Of a stretch of 51,519 bases of DNA, positions 24,446 to 32,480 are shown piece by piece. Every line of letters starts with the position of its first letter. Position 1 is the first letter of the stretch. The notes below the pieces were generated by a model. The model saw only the letters and a list, made by a program, of their open reading frames with translations. It made no database searches and was not told where the DNA came from. This stretch comes from Rhizonema sp. PD37. Lineage in GTDB: Bacteria > Cyanobacteriota > Cyanobacteriia > Cyanobacteriales > Nostocaceae. Location: positions 1 through 51,519 of the forward strand of contig JAQYWO010000025.1 in assembly GCA_029379215.1 (NCBI GenBank), in the 5' to 3' direction. A program made the translations under genes and the position numbers.

Positions 24446-24475
24446 ATCCCACGTTTTTAAGCGTGGGTTTCCTTC
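24446..24475 (+). terminator. Hairpin at the end of the IscB element
   Basis: CCCACG (24448-24453) pairs with CGTGGG across TTTTTAAG, followed by TTTCCTT. Hairpins of this form mark the ends of cyanobacterial IS605-like elements and may also terminate transcription. Confidence 0.45.
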
Positions 24476-24566
24476 TGCCTTCTGCCTTCTGAACGCACCC
24501 TCTTTTCGTAATGCTAAGAGAACCTGTTTGATAGCGTTATCGCAAAGATTAAAACCACCAACTACC

Positions 24567-24585
24567 CCCTCACCTCGCCGCTCAT
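24567..24585. repeat. Left arm of a 19-bp inverted repeat flanking hsdM-hsdS
   Basis: CCCTCACCTCGCCGCTCAT is the exact reverse complement of 27483-27501, which encodes MSGEVRV at the end of HsdS. On the minus strand this arm also reads MSGEVRG, as if it were the last codons of another hsdS in opposite orientation. Confidence 0.85.
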
Positions 24586-24609
24586 AGAGACAGGAAGCAC
24601 AAGACCATC

Positions 24610-26145
24610 ATGGCCACCACTAGAATAGCAAAGGAAGAGCCCCTGGAAAGACAACTCTGGAAAGCCGCTGACAAGCTTCGTAAGAACATCGATGCGGCTG
24701 AATACAAGCATGTCGTGTTGGGCTTGATTTTCCTCAAATATATCTCTGACGCCTTCGAGGGGATGTTCGCCAAGCTTGCAAAGGGCGAGGGCGAATATGC
24801 TGGAGCCGACCCGGAGGATAAGGACGAATACAAGGCCGAAAACATCTTCTTTGTGCCGCCACAAGCACGCTGGTCTTTTTTACAGGCAAACGCCAAACAA
24901 CCCGGCATCGGCATGATGGTGGATGGGGCGATGGATGTGATCGAAGCGGAGAACCCCTCGCTCAAAGGCGTGTTGCCCAAAATGTATGCGCGGCAGAACC
25001 TTGACCCCAGGAATCTGGGCGGGTTAATCGATCTGGTGGGCAATATCGCCTTAGGCAACGCCAAGGCGCGTAGCACCGATGTGCTGGGGCATGTATTTGA
25101 GTATTTTCTGGGCGAGTTTGCGCTGGCGGAAGGCAAGCAGGGCGGACAGTTCTATACGCCGCGCAGCATTGTGGAATTGCTGGTGGCCATGCTGGAACCT
25201 TATAAAGGGCGGGTCTTCGACCCTTGCTGCGGTTCCGGCGGCATGTTCGTGCAGTCGGAAAAGTTTGTGGCAGAGCATCAGGGACGGATCAACGACATTT
25301 CCATCTACGGGCAAGAGAGCAACCAAACTACCTGGCGGCTGGCGAAAATGAACCTTGCCATTCGTGGCATCGACAGTTCGCAGGTGAAATGGAACAACGA
25401 AGGCTCGTTTCTCAACGACGCCCACAAGGAGCTGAAAGCCGATTTTGTCATCGCCAATCCGCCCTTCAATGACAGCGACTGGAGCGGCGCTCTGCTTCGG
25501 GGAGACGGACGCTGGCAGTATGGGGTGCCACCGACAGGCAATGCGAACTTCACCTGGTTGCAGCATTGTGTCTATCACCTGGCTCCCACGGGTCGGGCTG
25601 GCGTGGTGTTGGCGAAAGGGGCGCTCACTAGTAAAACCAGTGGCGAGGGCGAGATTCGCAGGGCGCTGATTGCCGAGGGTAACCTGATCGATTGCATTGT
25701 CAACCTGCCCGCCAAGCTGTTTTTAAATACGCAGATTCCGGCGACTTTGTGGTTTATGAATCGCGCCCGCAAGAATGGCTACCCGCGCAAAAACGACATC
25801 CTGTTCATTGACGGGCGTAACTTAGGGCATCTAATCAACCGCTGCACCCGTGAATTGTCACAGGAGGATATTCACACTATCGCTGCTATCTACCACGCCT
25901 GGCGCACGGGGGAACAAGGCTATAAAGACATCAAGGGCTTTTGCGCTTCTATACCGTTGAAGCGGGTGCAAGCTCTGGATTATGTGCTGACACCGGGGCG
26001 CTATGTGGGTCTGCCGGATGAAGAGGATGATTTTAATTTCGCCGAACGGTTCGCGGGGTTGAAGGCAGAGTTTGAGGCGCAGTTGTTAGAAGAGGTGGCG
26101 CTGAACCAAGCCGTTGCTGAGAATTTGGCGAAGGTGAAGGTATGA
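24610..26145 (+). CDS. hsdM: Type I modification methyltransferase HsdM (511 aa)
   Basis: N6-adenine DNA methyltransferase subunit. N-terminal helical HsdM_N (PLERQLWKAADKLRKNIDAA ... VVLGLIFLKYIS), then FYTPRSIVELLV at ~181, motif I DPCCGSGG at 204-211 (the usual DPACGSGG has Ala), and catalytic NPPF at 283-286. The gene is notably GC-rich compared with its neighbours, suggesting recent transfer. Its last bases overlap hsdS (ATGA). No hsdR is adjacent, so this MS pair may methylate only or use the HsdR at 47558; the two HsdM proteins are of different subtypes, making sharing uncertain. Confidence 0.95.
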   Translation: MATTRIAKEEPLERQLWKAADKLRKNIDAAEYKHVVLGLIFLKYISDAFEGMFAKLAKGEGEYAGADPEDKDEYKAENIFFVPPQARWSFLQANAKQPGIGMMVDGAMDVIEAENPSLKGVLPKMYARQNLDPRNLGGLIDLVGNIALGNAKARSTDVLGHVFEYFLGEFALAEGKQGGQFYTPRSIVELLVAMLEPYKGRVFDPCCGSGGMFVQSEKFVAEHQGRINDISIYGQESNQTTWRLAKMNLAIRGIDSSQVKWNNEGSFLNDAHKELKADFVIANPPFNDSDWSGALLRGDGRWQYGVPPTGNANFTWLQHCVYHLAPTGRAGVVLAKGALTSKTSGEGEIRRALIAEGNLIDCIVNLPAKLFLNTQIPATLWFMNRARKNGYPRKNDILFIDGRNLGHLINRCTRELSQEDIHTIAAIYHAWRTGEQGYKDIKGFCASIPLKRVQALDYVLTPGRYVGLPDEEDDFNFAERFAGLKAEFEAQLLEEVALNQAVAENLAKVKV

Positions 26146-27539
26146 TTCTTGAAGGCAGAGGCGGGAAGTGCAGAAGGAACCAAATGTCAGGGGATTGTGA
26201 CCCCTCCCAATTGTCAGCTCCCAAATCGAAGATAAGGGAGGGGCTTCATACCCTTACTCCTTTCAGTCGTGGGCAGAGGACAGGAGACATCATAGCTGCC
26301 TCCTGCCTCCTGCCCTCTGCCTTTCCCGGTGAGTGGAGACAGATCAAACTTGGCTGGCTTATCTCAGTCAAGCACGGCTGGAAATTTAAAAGTGAGTTCT
26401 TTATGGAAGAAGGCTCAGGAAAACCCATAGTTATAAATATAGGAAACTTTAAATATAACGGGGGCTTTCGATTTAATGAGACTAATGTTAAAGAGTATTC
26501 AGGTGAGTATCCAGCAGAATATGAGATGTTACCAGGAGATATTTTACTGATTCTGACTTGCCAGACTGAAGGCGGTGAAATTTTAGGAATTCCAGGAATT
26601 ATACCCAATGATGGCAAGGTTTATCTTCACAATCAAAGGCTGGGAAAAATTATTGTCAAAAATGATTCTTTTGTTGATTTAAAATTCTTATATTGGCTTT
26701 TTCTCACCTCTAATCTCAATCAACAATTGGTTGGTTCAGCATCTGGCACAAAAATAGTTCATACAGCACCCAGTCGAATAGAGAACTGTGTTATTGCATT
26801 ACCCCCTCTCCCCGAACAAAAAGCGATCGCCGCTGTTCTCAGCAGCCTTGATGAGAAAATTGACCTGCTGCACCGCCAGAACAAGACGTTAGAAGCGATG
26901 GCTGAAACCCTCTTCCACCATTTGTTTATTGAAGAAGCACAGGAGGATTGGACAGAAGGAACTTTGGGAGATGAATTTGATTTTACAATGGGACAATCGC
27001 CTTCTAGTAGTTCATTTAATGAAGAAGGAATTGGTGTGCCCATGTTTCAAGGTAATGCGGATTTTGGGTTTCGATTCCCCAAAGAACGGGTTTACACAAC
27101 AAAGCCAAAAAAGTTTGCTAAACAGTTTGATACTCTAATCAGTGTTCGCGCATCAGTTGGTGCACAAAATATGGCATACAAGGAGTGTTGTATTGGGCGT
27201 GGTGTTGCAGCCTTTAAATATAAAAAGAATATTCATTTTTATACATATACTTATTTCAAGTTGCGTTCTTTTATGAAGGAAATCAAGAAATTTAATGATG
27301 AGGGAACTGTTTTTGGCTCTATCAGTAAATTGGATTTCGAGGTACTTTCAGTTACTATTCCACCAAATGAGCTAATCGAAAAGTATGAGCAGGAAGCCAG
27401 TCCAGTAAACAATAAAGTAATTGCCAACTGTGAGCAAATCCAAACCCTCGAAAAACTCCGCGATGCCCTGTTGCCGAAACTCATGAGCGGCGAGGTGAGG
27501 GTGGCTTTTGACGGTGGGATAAACATGGAAGCAGCATGA
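26142..27539 (+). CDS. hsdS: Type I specificity subunit HsdS (465 aa) with a repeat-derived N-terminus
   Basis: Two target-recognition domains (about 65-245 and 270-435) separated by helical conserved segments: LPPLPEQKAIAAVLSSLDEK then IDLLHRQNKTLEAM, and near the end ANCEQIQTLEKLRDALLPKL followed by MSGEVRV. The first TRD begins GEWRQIKLGWLISVKHGWKF. The ~60 residues before it are translated from a heptamer-rich intergenic repeat (CATAGCTGCCTCCTGCC type, 26262-26325) and have no place in the HsdS fold. The gene starts by ATGA overlap with hsdM. The insertion keeps frame, so activity may be retained. Confidence 0.9.
   Translation: MILEGRGGKCRRNQMSGDCDPSQLSAPKSKIREGLHTLTPFSRGQRTGDIIAASCLLPSAFPGEWRQIKLGWLISVKHGWKFKSEFFMEEGSGKPIVINIGNFKYNGGFRFNETNVKEYSGEYPAEYEMLPGDILLILTCQTEGGEILGIPGIIPNDGKVYLHNQRLGKIIVKNDSFVDLKFLYWLFLTSNLNQQLVGSASGTKIVHTAPSRIENCVIALPPLPEQKAIAAVLSSLDEKIDLLHRQNKTLEAMAETLFHHLFIEEAQEDWTEGTLGDEFDFTMGQSPSSSSFNEEGIGVPMFQGNADFGFRFPKERVYTTKPKKFAKQFDTLISVRASVGAQNMAYKECCIGRGVAAFKYKKNIHFYTYTYFKLRSFMKEIKKFNDEGTVFGSISKLDFEVLSVTIPPNELIEKYEQEASPVNNKVIANCEQIQTLEKLRDALLPKLMSGEVRVAFDGGINMEAA
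26262..26325 (+). repeat. Heptamer-rich intergenic-type repeat inside hsdS
   Basis: GGGCAGAGGACAGGAG followed by ACATCATAGCTGCCTCC and TGCCTCCTGCCCTCTGCC, the same class as 22316-22436, but here translated as part of HsdS. Confidence 0.7.
27483..27501. repeat. Right arm of the 19-bp inverted repeat flanking hsdM-hsdS
   Basis: ATGAGCGGCGAGGTGAGGG, exact inverse of 24567-24585. Confidence 0.85.
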
Positions 27540-27742
27540 GCCGAGCCGCCTGACGGGGTTTAATGCGCCCAGTTTACTCATGAAAGGTCACAACCTGATG
27601 CAGGCGATCGCACTTTCATTGGATAAGCATTGAGAGGAGGCAAGAGTGCGATCGCATAAAAATCAAAGAGTGGCGATATCGCAAATCTTCAGGTGAGGAG
27701 CTTCCTAAATGCAAGATGTGCGCTCGCCTTATTTTGCTCTCT

Positions 27743-30700
27743 TTATAAACGCCCTTTAAGCTTGGGAGGCTCCAGCAACAATGCAGAAGGAACAATCTCT
27801 GGTTCTGCTAGTCTAAGTAATCCATAACCGATACCTGCAAGACCAGTCATCAGTCCAGGTGTCTCAACCCGTAAAGGATTTCCGCAGAGCCACCCATGTT
27901 GACGAATACTATCAAGGATGATATGTGTAAGGCGATTCACCTGAGAAGGCCACTCTGACTCTTTGAAAATTTTACTAGCAAGCAATAGCAATTCCAGATT
28001 ACCAAGGTCACCATGGCACAAAGAGTGGTTAATACCAAAGCCATGAGCCAAAGTGGTCTCGAGAGCTACTTGAATCTCTGTATAGACTTCAACATCATCA
28101 AAATGGGGCAAAGAACGCAAACGAGCCAGCCCAATCCCTGGCGCACCATGACACCATGCAGTCATAAATTTGGCTTGATTATCATTCCTGCGAAGGTCGT
28201 ACCAATTTCCAACTTTGGGCGAGAAAAGACTGCGCTCATAGATAATTCCCCTGATCGCCAATTTGCGAAAGCGTTCCTCACCTGTCAATGCAGCTAGTTC
28301 TAGAAGCGCCCAGGCGATGCCAGCAGCGCCATGAGCAAACCCAGCTAAAGGTTTTGTTGCTGTAGTTAACCAACCAATGCCCTGTTCCATAGGTTGCATA
28401 CAAGCAATAAGGCGCTCGCCACATTGAATGATCGTAGAAAGTATACGTTGAGATGGTTTACAATAATACAGGCTAAGCAAACTACCAATGCACCCTGCGG
28501 CTCCACCAACAATATCCAATTGTTTATTCTGCTCAATCAGGGGTGGAAGCAGTTCAGCTAACTCCTCAGCCTCAGCTAACAGTGCCGATTCATTCCACAA
28601 CACTCCCAAATGCGTCAGGACGTAAATTAGCCCACCCCATCCCTCAAATCCGCCAATTGATGTGATGGATAATCTATTGCCCTGCTGTTGACGTCGAAGA
28701 TTTGTCAGTCCATCTGTCGCCAGAGCAGTGTAACGCTCTTCTTGTGTCAGCTTGCCCAGGTAAGCCAGAAACATGACCACGCCTGAAAGCCCATCATACA
28801 AATTGACATCTATCGGCACGAGTGACCAGTAACGTTCTTTGATCAGCTTCAAGCAGATCCAACTAGCATTGTCTTCACCACGTAGTGCCAGCCACTCTAG
28901 CCGTTTGCCAACCGCTTGGGCACCTGCAAGCAGTTGCTCACGCAGTTGCTCGTGATCAGGAACAGATTGCAATTCAAGCAGAGGATAAGTTAGTTGTTTT
29001 GTTGGCTCTGTATCAGATACCAGTGTGGCAAGGGAGGCACGAACAAACCATTGCTGTCGAGCTAAGTCATCCTCACTTAGCTGCTGCATACGCCGTTTGA
29101 CCAAAGCCATACCTGGTTCGTTCAAAAAGTTGGCAATCGGCTTGTTGTTGAAACCGCTCCATAAATCACGGGAACTGGGGCGCGTTATGAACATTGGGAT
29201 ATCACCCCTTTGCAGGTCTTCGTACTCGGCCTTGATTACCTGGGCTAAGTAAGGGTAATACTCAATGCCAAACCAGAGCCGATCAAAAAGGCGGTCCCGA
29301 TCAAGGGCGTTGCGTAGCACGTCGGGGTGAAAACTCTCCTCTAGCAAACGACTGTAGAGCCGTGTGGGACGCAAAATAACACGTATCTCATCTTCAGCAA
29401 AGCGTGCCAAAGGTCCAGCTTCGGATAGAAGATCATTCCGATGTTTTAAGAGTAAACGATAAATGTTGGTAAATCCAGCAATTATAGCTTCTGTGTATTC
29501 TATTACATTAATTTCATTTCCATCCAGAGTGGGTTGATGCTGGCTACCTGATAAAGTCCCTTGCTGGCGGGTAAAGTGCATCTGATCCGTGCCAACGTCT
29601 TCCCAGTGCGGAAGATGCTCTGGAGTGAGTTGACCTTCTTTAGCACCCAAACCACTAACATCAATGTCTTCATACTCAGTGTCTGGTAAAAGATGCTGTG
29701 GTAATAACATCACACCTAAAACAGAATACGTAATTGTATGGCTGGCAAGCAAGTCTGGTTGTGTTACATTTGTTTCCTCAAAGCGTGGGTGAAAAAGCGC
29801 TTCTAGGTCAAGCAAAATGGGATGCTCACCTGCTGCAATTAAGTTCTCGAAGTGAAAATCGGTTGCCTCTAAAGCATATAGCAGGGCCAGATAACCCCCC
29901 TGCCGCTCATAGAAACGCCAAACTTCAGTTGAGGAGATACAGCTTTGAGGAGCAACAAATTCAACCCAGCCATAGGTGCCACGATCTAGAATTTTCAGCG
30001 TTTTAAAGGGCGGGTGGTCGCCTCTATCATTGACCCAGGATAAGAGTTCTTGAAAATGGACTTCGACGGCTAAAGACCTAGGTTTATAAACTAGCTGAAA
30101 GCCAGAGCTAAACTTTGCTATCAGTACACATCGTCCGCCTCGATGGCTGTCGCCCACACCTTCATTAACCTGTACTAGTAGACCTGGGTCATTATCCGGA
30201 CTGAAGATATTGCGGATGGTGTCCCAATCAGTACACAAATGGTGGAGAAATTCCAGATGAAAAGTGACCCATTGATCAATACAATTTGTCAATTGGCGGG
30301 CGAGAACCGGGTACTCCTGTAATAGGGTCAAAGCAGTATCATGCTGCCGCAACCGCTCTAAGAAACTGCAAAATCGCTCTTCAGGTGTGTCACCCAACAA
30401 GAAACCTGAAAAGCGGGCTACCTGGAGTTCAAGGAACAAAGTTCGGCTCAGCATCATGAGCAATCGTACTTGCAGATTTTTGAAGAGTGCGGCTTCGATT
30501 TTACTGTAATCAAAAGGTAGAGCAGATTGAGTTTTAATCAATACTTGGACTTCCAGATCTAAACGATTACATCCTTGAAGAATAAGGGGTTCAATAGCGT
30601 ACAAAAATCCAGCCACTTTTTTTCCTTGTAGCTTTTTTGTGGGAGGGAGCCTGCAAGCATAAGCAGACGCAGGGTCAGAAAAAGCCTCAGTTAATTTTTT

Positions 30701-31036
30701 TAACCATATGGGTGGCTCTGGAAAACGATTATGTATGGCCTCATCTGACTCACCAAGGATGTAAACAAACTTATCCTCTGTGATGCCATCGATTGTGAGA
30801 CGCTGAGCAAAGTAAGAGTCAGTTGTAAAGGGGAGTTGTGAGCGCCAGCGCTGCAATCTTCGTCTAGCAAGATCAGCATTACTTGTTTCTTTTAAAGTAT
30901 AATTTGAAACTTTATTAAGTGAGATAATGCGCTCTATCAAGGTGAGCGCATGATACCATGCATCTGTTTTAAAATTTGCTGGTATGGCAGTAACGTCCTG
31001 AGGCTCAATACTTTTTTGAGGTTGTGCAGTATTCAT
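27743..31036 (-). CDS. lanM: Class II lanthipeptide synthetase LanM (1097 aa)
   Basis: A bifunctional enzyme that dehydrates Ser/Thr in a precursor peptide and then cyclises them with Cys. The N-terminal DUF4135 dehydratase spans about 190-570 and includes SGFQLVYKPRSLAVEVHFQE and the kinase-like active site EATDFHFENLI then LLDLEALFHPRFE. The LanC-like cyclase from about 730 has the zinc ligands in WCHGAPG and LCHGDLG, plus GFAHGAAGIAWALLELAA. Length is normal for LanM. The precursor gene lies 395 bp upstream on the same strand (31431) with a strong hairpin between them. No LanT exporter/protease or immunity gene is in the window, so maturation must rely on trans-acting proteins. Confidence 0.95.
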   Translation of the reverse strand: MNTAQPQKSIEPQDVTAIPANFKTDAWYHALTLIERIISLNKVSNYTLKETSNADLARRRLQRWRSQLPFTTDSYFAQRLTIDGITEDKFVYILGESDEAIHNRFPEPPIWLKKLTEAFSDPASAYACRLPPTKKLQGKKVAGFLYAIEPLILQGCNRLDLEVQVLIKTQSALPFDYSKIEAALFKNLQVRLLMMLSRTLFLELQVARFSGFLLGDTPEERFCSFLERLRQHDTALTLLQEYPVLARQLTNCIDQWVTFHLEFLHHLCTDWDTIRNIFSPDNDPGLLVQVNEGVGDSHRGGRCVLIAKFSSGFQLVYKPRSLAVEVHFQELLSWVNDRGDHPPFKTLKILDRGTYGWVEFVAPQSCISSTEVWRFYERQGGYLALLYALEATDFHFENLIAAGEHPILLDLEALFHPRFEETNVTQPDLLASHTITYSVLGVMLLPQHLLPDTEYEDIDVSGLGAKEGQLTPEHLPHWEDVGTDQMHFTRQQGTLSGSQHQPTLDGNEINVIEYTEAIIAGFTNIYRLLLKHRNDLLSEAGPLARFAEDEIRVILRPTRLYSRLLEESFHPDVLRNALDRDRLFDRLWFGIEYYPYLAQVIKAEYEDLQRGDIPMFITRPSSRDLWSGFNNKPIANFLNEPGMALVKRRMQQLSEDDLARQQWFVRASLATLVSDTEPTKQLTYPLLELQSVPDHEQLREQLLAGAQAVGKRLEWLALRGEDNASWICLKLIKERYWSLVPIDVNLYDGLSGVVMFLAYLGKLTQEERYTALATDGLTNLRRQQQGNRLSITSIGGFEGWGGLIYVLTHLGVLWNESALLAEAEELAELLPPLIEQNKQLDIVGGAAGCIGSLLSLYYCKPSQRILSTIIQCGERLIACMQPMEQGIGWLTTATKPLAGFAHGAAGIAWALLELAALTGEERFRKLAIRGIIYERSLFSPKVGNWYDLRRNDNQAKFMTAWCHGAPGIGLARLRSLPHFDDVEVYTEIQVALETTLAHGFGINHSLCHGDLGNLELLLLASKIFKESEWPSQVNRLTHIILDSIRQHGWLCGNPLRVETPGLMTGLAGIGYGLLRLAEPEIVPSALLLEPPKLKGRL

Positions 31037-31283
31037 AGCTTTATAGTTATGTATTTTTCTTAGCGAATGAGTTTATTTATTGTATATTTTTGTAAAAAGA
31101 CTGGGTAAGTTGCTAGCACCTACTCAGCCTTAAAAATACATCAAAAAGTGTGGTCGTTAACGCAGTCACAAGCTTACTAAACATTGATTTGTTAAAAAAT
31201 TAGATATATACCTTCATCAAAAAAACTAAAAAAGTCTGTAACCCCATTGCAAGTAACGGGTGCGTGAGCCAACATTAAGAGCG

Positions 31284-31352
31284 GAAAAATCGCCCCAAAT
31301 GTCAACTGCTATACAAAAACGATAACATACATTTAATGGGGCGATTTTTTTC
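31284..31352 (-). terminator. Strong hairpin between lanA and lanM, likely attenuating terminator
   Basis: AAAAATCGCCCC-AAATGT near 31285 pairs with ACATTTAATGGGGCGATTTT (31328-31347), and a T-run follows on both strands. Located after lanA and before lanM in the direction of transcription, it could let the precursor be made in excess over the enzyme. Confidence 0.75.
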
Positions 31353-31430
31353 TGAATGTCTTTAGTTAGGGATCCTTCAGCATATCTGCCTTCTCAATAA
31401 CCTAACGACATCCATTCAACCTCTAATTCC

Positions 31431-31670
31431 TCAAGTACACCAACAAGAGCAACCGGCTCCGCTGCCGGTGCCTGTATTCGCCATTCTTGCTTGGGCTTGC
31501 TGTAAGCCTCCCATAATGGATCTCATATCAAAGTCTGTAAGTTCAATAAGACCAGCTGGGTTTTGAGGCAATTGTGCAAGCTTTGTATCACTAAGGCTGT
31601 TCCGATACTCTTCATCTTTCCAAGCACGAACGATATCGATATCCAGATCGTTGAATTCAATTTCAGCCAT
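31431..31670 (-). CDS. lanA: Lanthipeptide precursor, mersacidin/lichenicidin-like (79 aa)
   Basis: The leader (residues 1-55) has the family signature LDIDIVRAWKDEEYRNSLSD then LAQLPQNPAG and IELTDFDMRSIMGG, ending in a Gly-Gly cleavage site. The core is 24 residues, LQQAQARMANTGTGSGAG then CSCWCT. It contains three Cys (core 19, 21, 23) and five Ser/Thr (11, 13, 15, 20, 24), so up to three thioether rings are possible; ring pattern is unknown. It lies upstream of lanM on the same strand. A weak ribosome site precedes the ATG. Cleavage and export would need a C39 LanT, absent here. Confidence 0.93.
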   Translation of the reverse strand: MAEIEFNDLDIDIVRAWKDEEYRNSLSDTKLAQLPQNPAGLIELTDFDMRSIMGGLQQAQARMANTGTGSGAGCSCWCT

Positions 31671-32384
31671 TTTGAAATGTACACCTAAGTAAAATTGTTT
31701 TAGTTGGGATTAAACTTTGAATTGTTTTTTCCAATTCAATCATGCGTTAGTTAAGCTGTTATTTCAAGGTTACAAGGACTGCAAAAAGGACAAAAATGAC
31801 GGAGTTAAGTGACTTCCAAAAAATGCGATATAGTAATCCGAAATTATTAACCGTATTTTACGGTTAATTAATAAAGTAACATTTTTGACTAAAATAGGAG
31901 GCAGTAATGTGAATGCAACCACTCACAGAGTTTAATAGTGGTAGATGGACAGGAACAAGACAGGGCGTCCCGCATATGATTTCCTCCTTCAGATCCGTTT
32001 AAATACATTCGCATGGACCTGTTATGGACTCATGCTGGGCAGCGATGCTTTCAATTATCGGTATAATCTATAACATTCAGCCGACTGCCGACTGCCGTCA
32101 CGTCTTCTGAAACCGTACAACGACAATCAGATTCAGCATCAGGTCATTTCCTTAGACTTTGATTTATCTCTAAAATTAATTTTTACTTATCTACTCATCA
32201 CCATACGCACATCTTTTCCTCCTACAACATGTCTTACAGACTACCGAAAAAAGCTACACTCTTTGCGCTCGCCTAAAGTACGTAACCAAATACTCGCTCT
32301 AAACAATTACAAAAAGTGCATTCCCTTCCTTGTGTGCAGAGACGCTATACCAAATACTTTAAACATCTCGCCACTCGTGGGTAG
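31671..32384. other. Intergenic region upstream of lanA
   Basis: Contains an 8-bp inverted repeat TTAACCGT (31847) / ACGGTTAA (31860), a possible operator for lanA. It also has a strong AGGAGG at 31896-31901 preceding a 29-codon frame (31913-32002, MQPLTEFNSGRWTGTRQGVP and onward) of unknown meaning. Nothing else recognised up to the IS at 32389. Confidence 0.5.
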
Positions 32385-32388
32385 CTAG

Positions 32389-32472
32389 GGCGTCGGTCAA
32401 GTAATCATAATTGACAAAAAAGAGATAATGTGGTGTGGGAAAAACTAGGAAGAAAAGGATGCGATCGTTAAC
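32389..32472 (+). repeat. Left terminal inverted repeat of the IS1182-like element
   Basis: 84 bp ending in a HIP1-like GCGATCGTTAAC; pairs with 34200-34283. Confidence 0.85.
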
Positions 32473-32480
32473 TAGTAGTT

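Larger units (their letters stand above)
24038..24460 (+). pseudogene. iscB: Truncated IscB (RRXRR) nuclease (140 aa)
   Basis: From the GTG at 24038 (AAAGGAGG 6 nt upstream) the protein has the PLMP domain (VLVIDTDKRPLDPMHPARAR ... FPFTLILK), RuvC-I (RIKIDPGAKTTGIAIVND) with its catalytic Asp, and the start of the arginine-rich bridge helix (SLTSRRQLRRSRRNREAR). It then stops; HNH and RuvC-II/III are absent (intact IscB is ~400-490 aa). A 45-bp palindromic element is inserted in frame at 24257-24301 (AKSAGQRILSGELRA), and a 34-bp palindrome sits at the truncation point. The protein cannot cleave DNA. Confidence 0.85.

Noticed and set aside
24582..25578. Long frames antisense to hsdM
   Set aside because: Explained by the high GC content of hsdM; no start signals and no domain.
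24610..27539. Phase-variable hsdS by inversion
   Set aside because: Only one complete hsdS is present; the inverted repeat alone does not give a second specificity gene, so active switching is not claimed.
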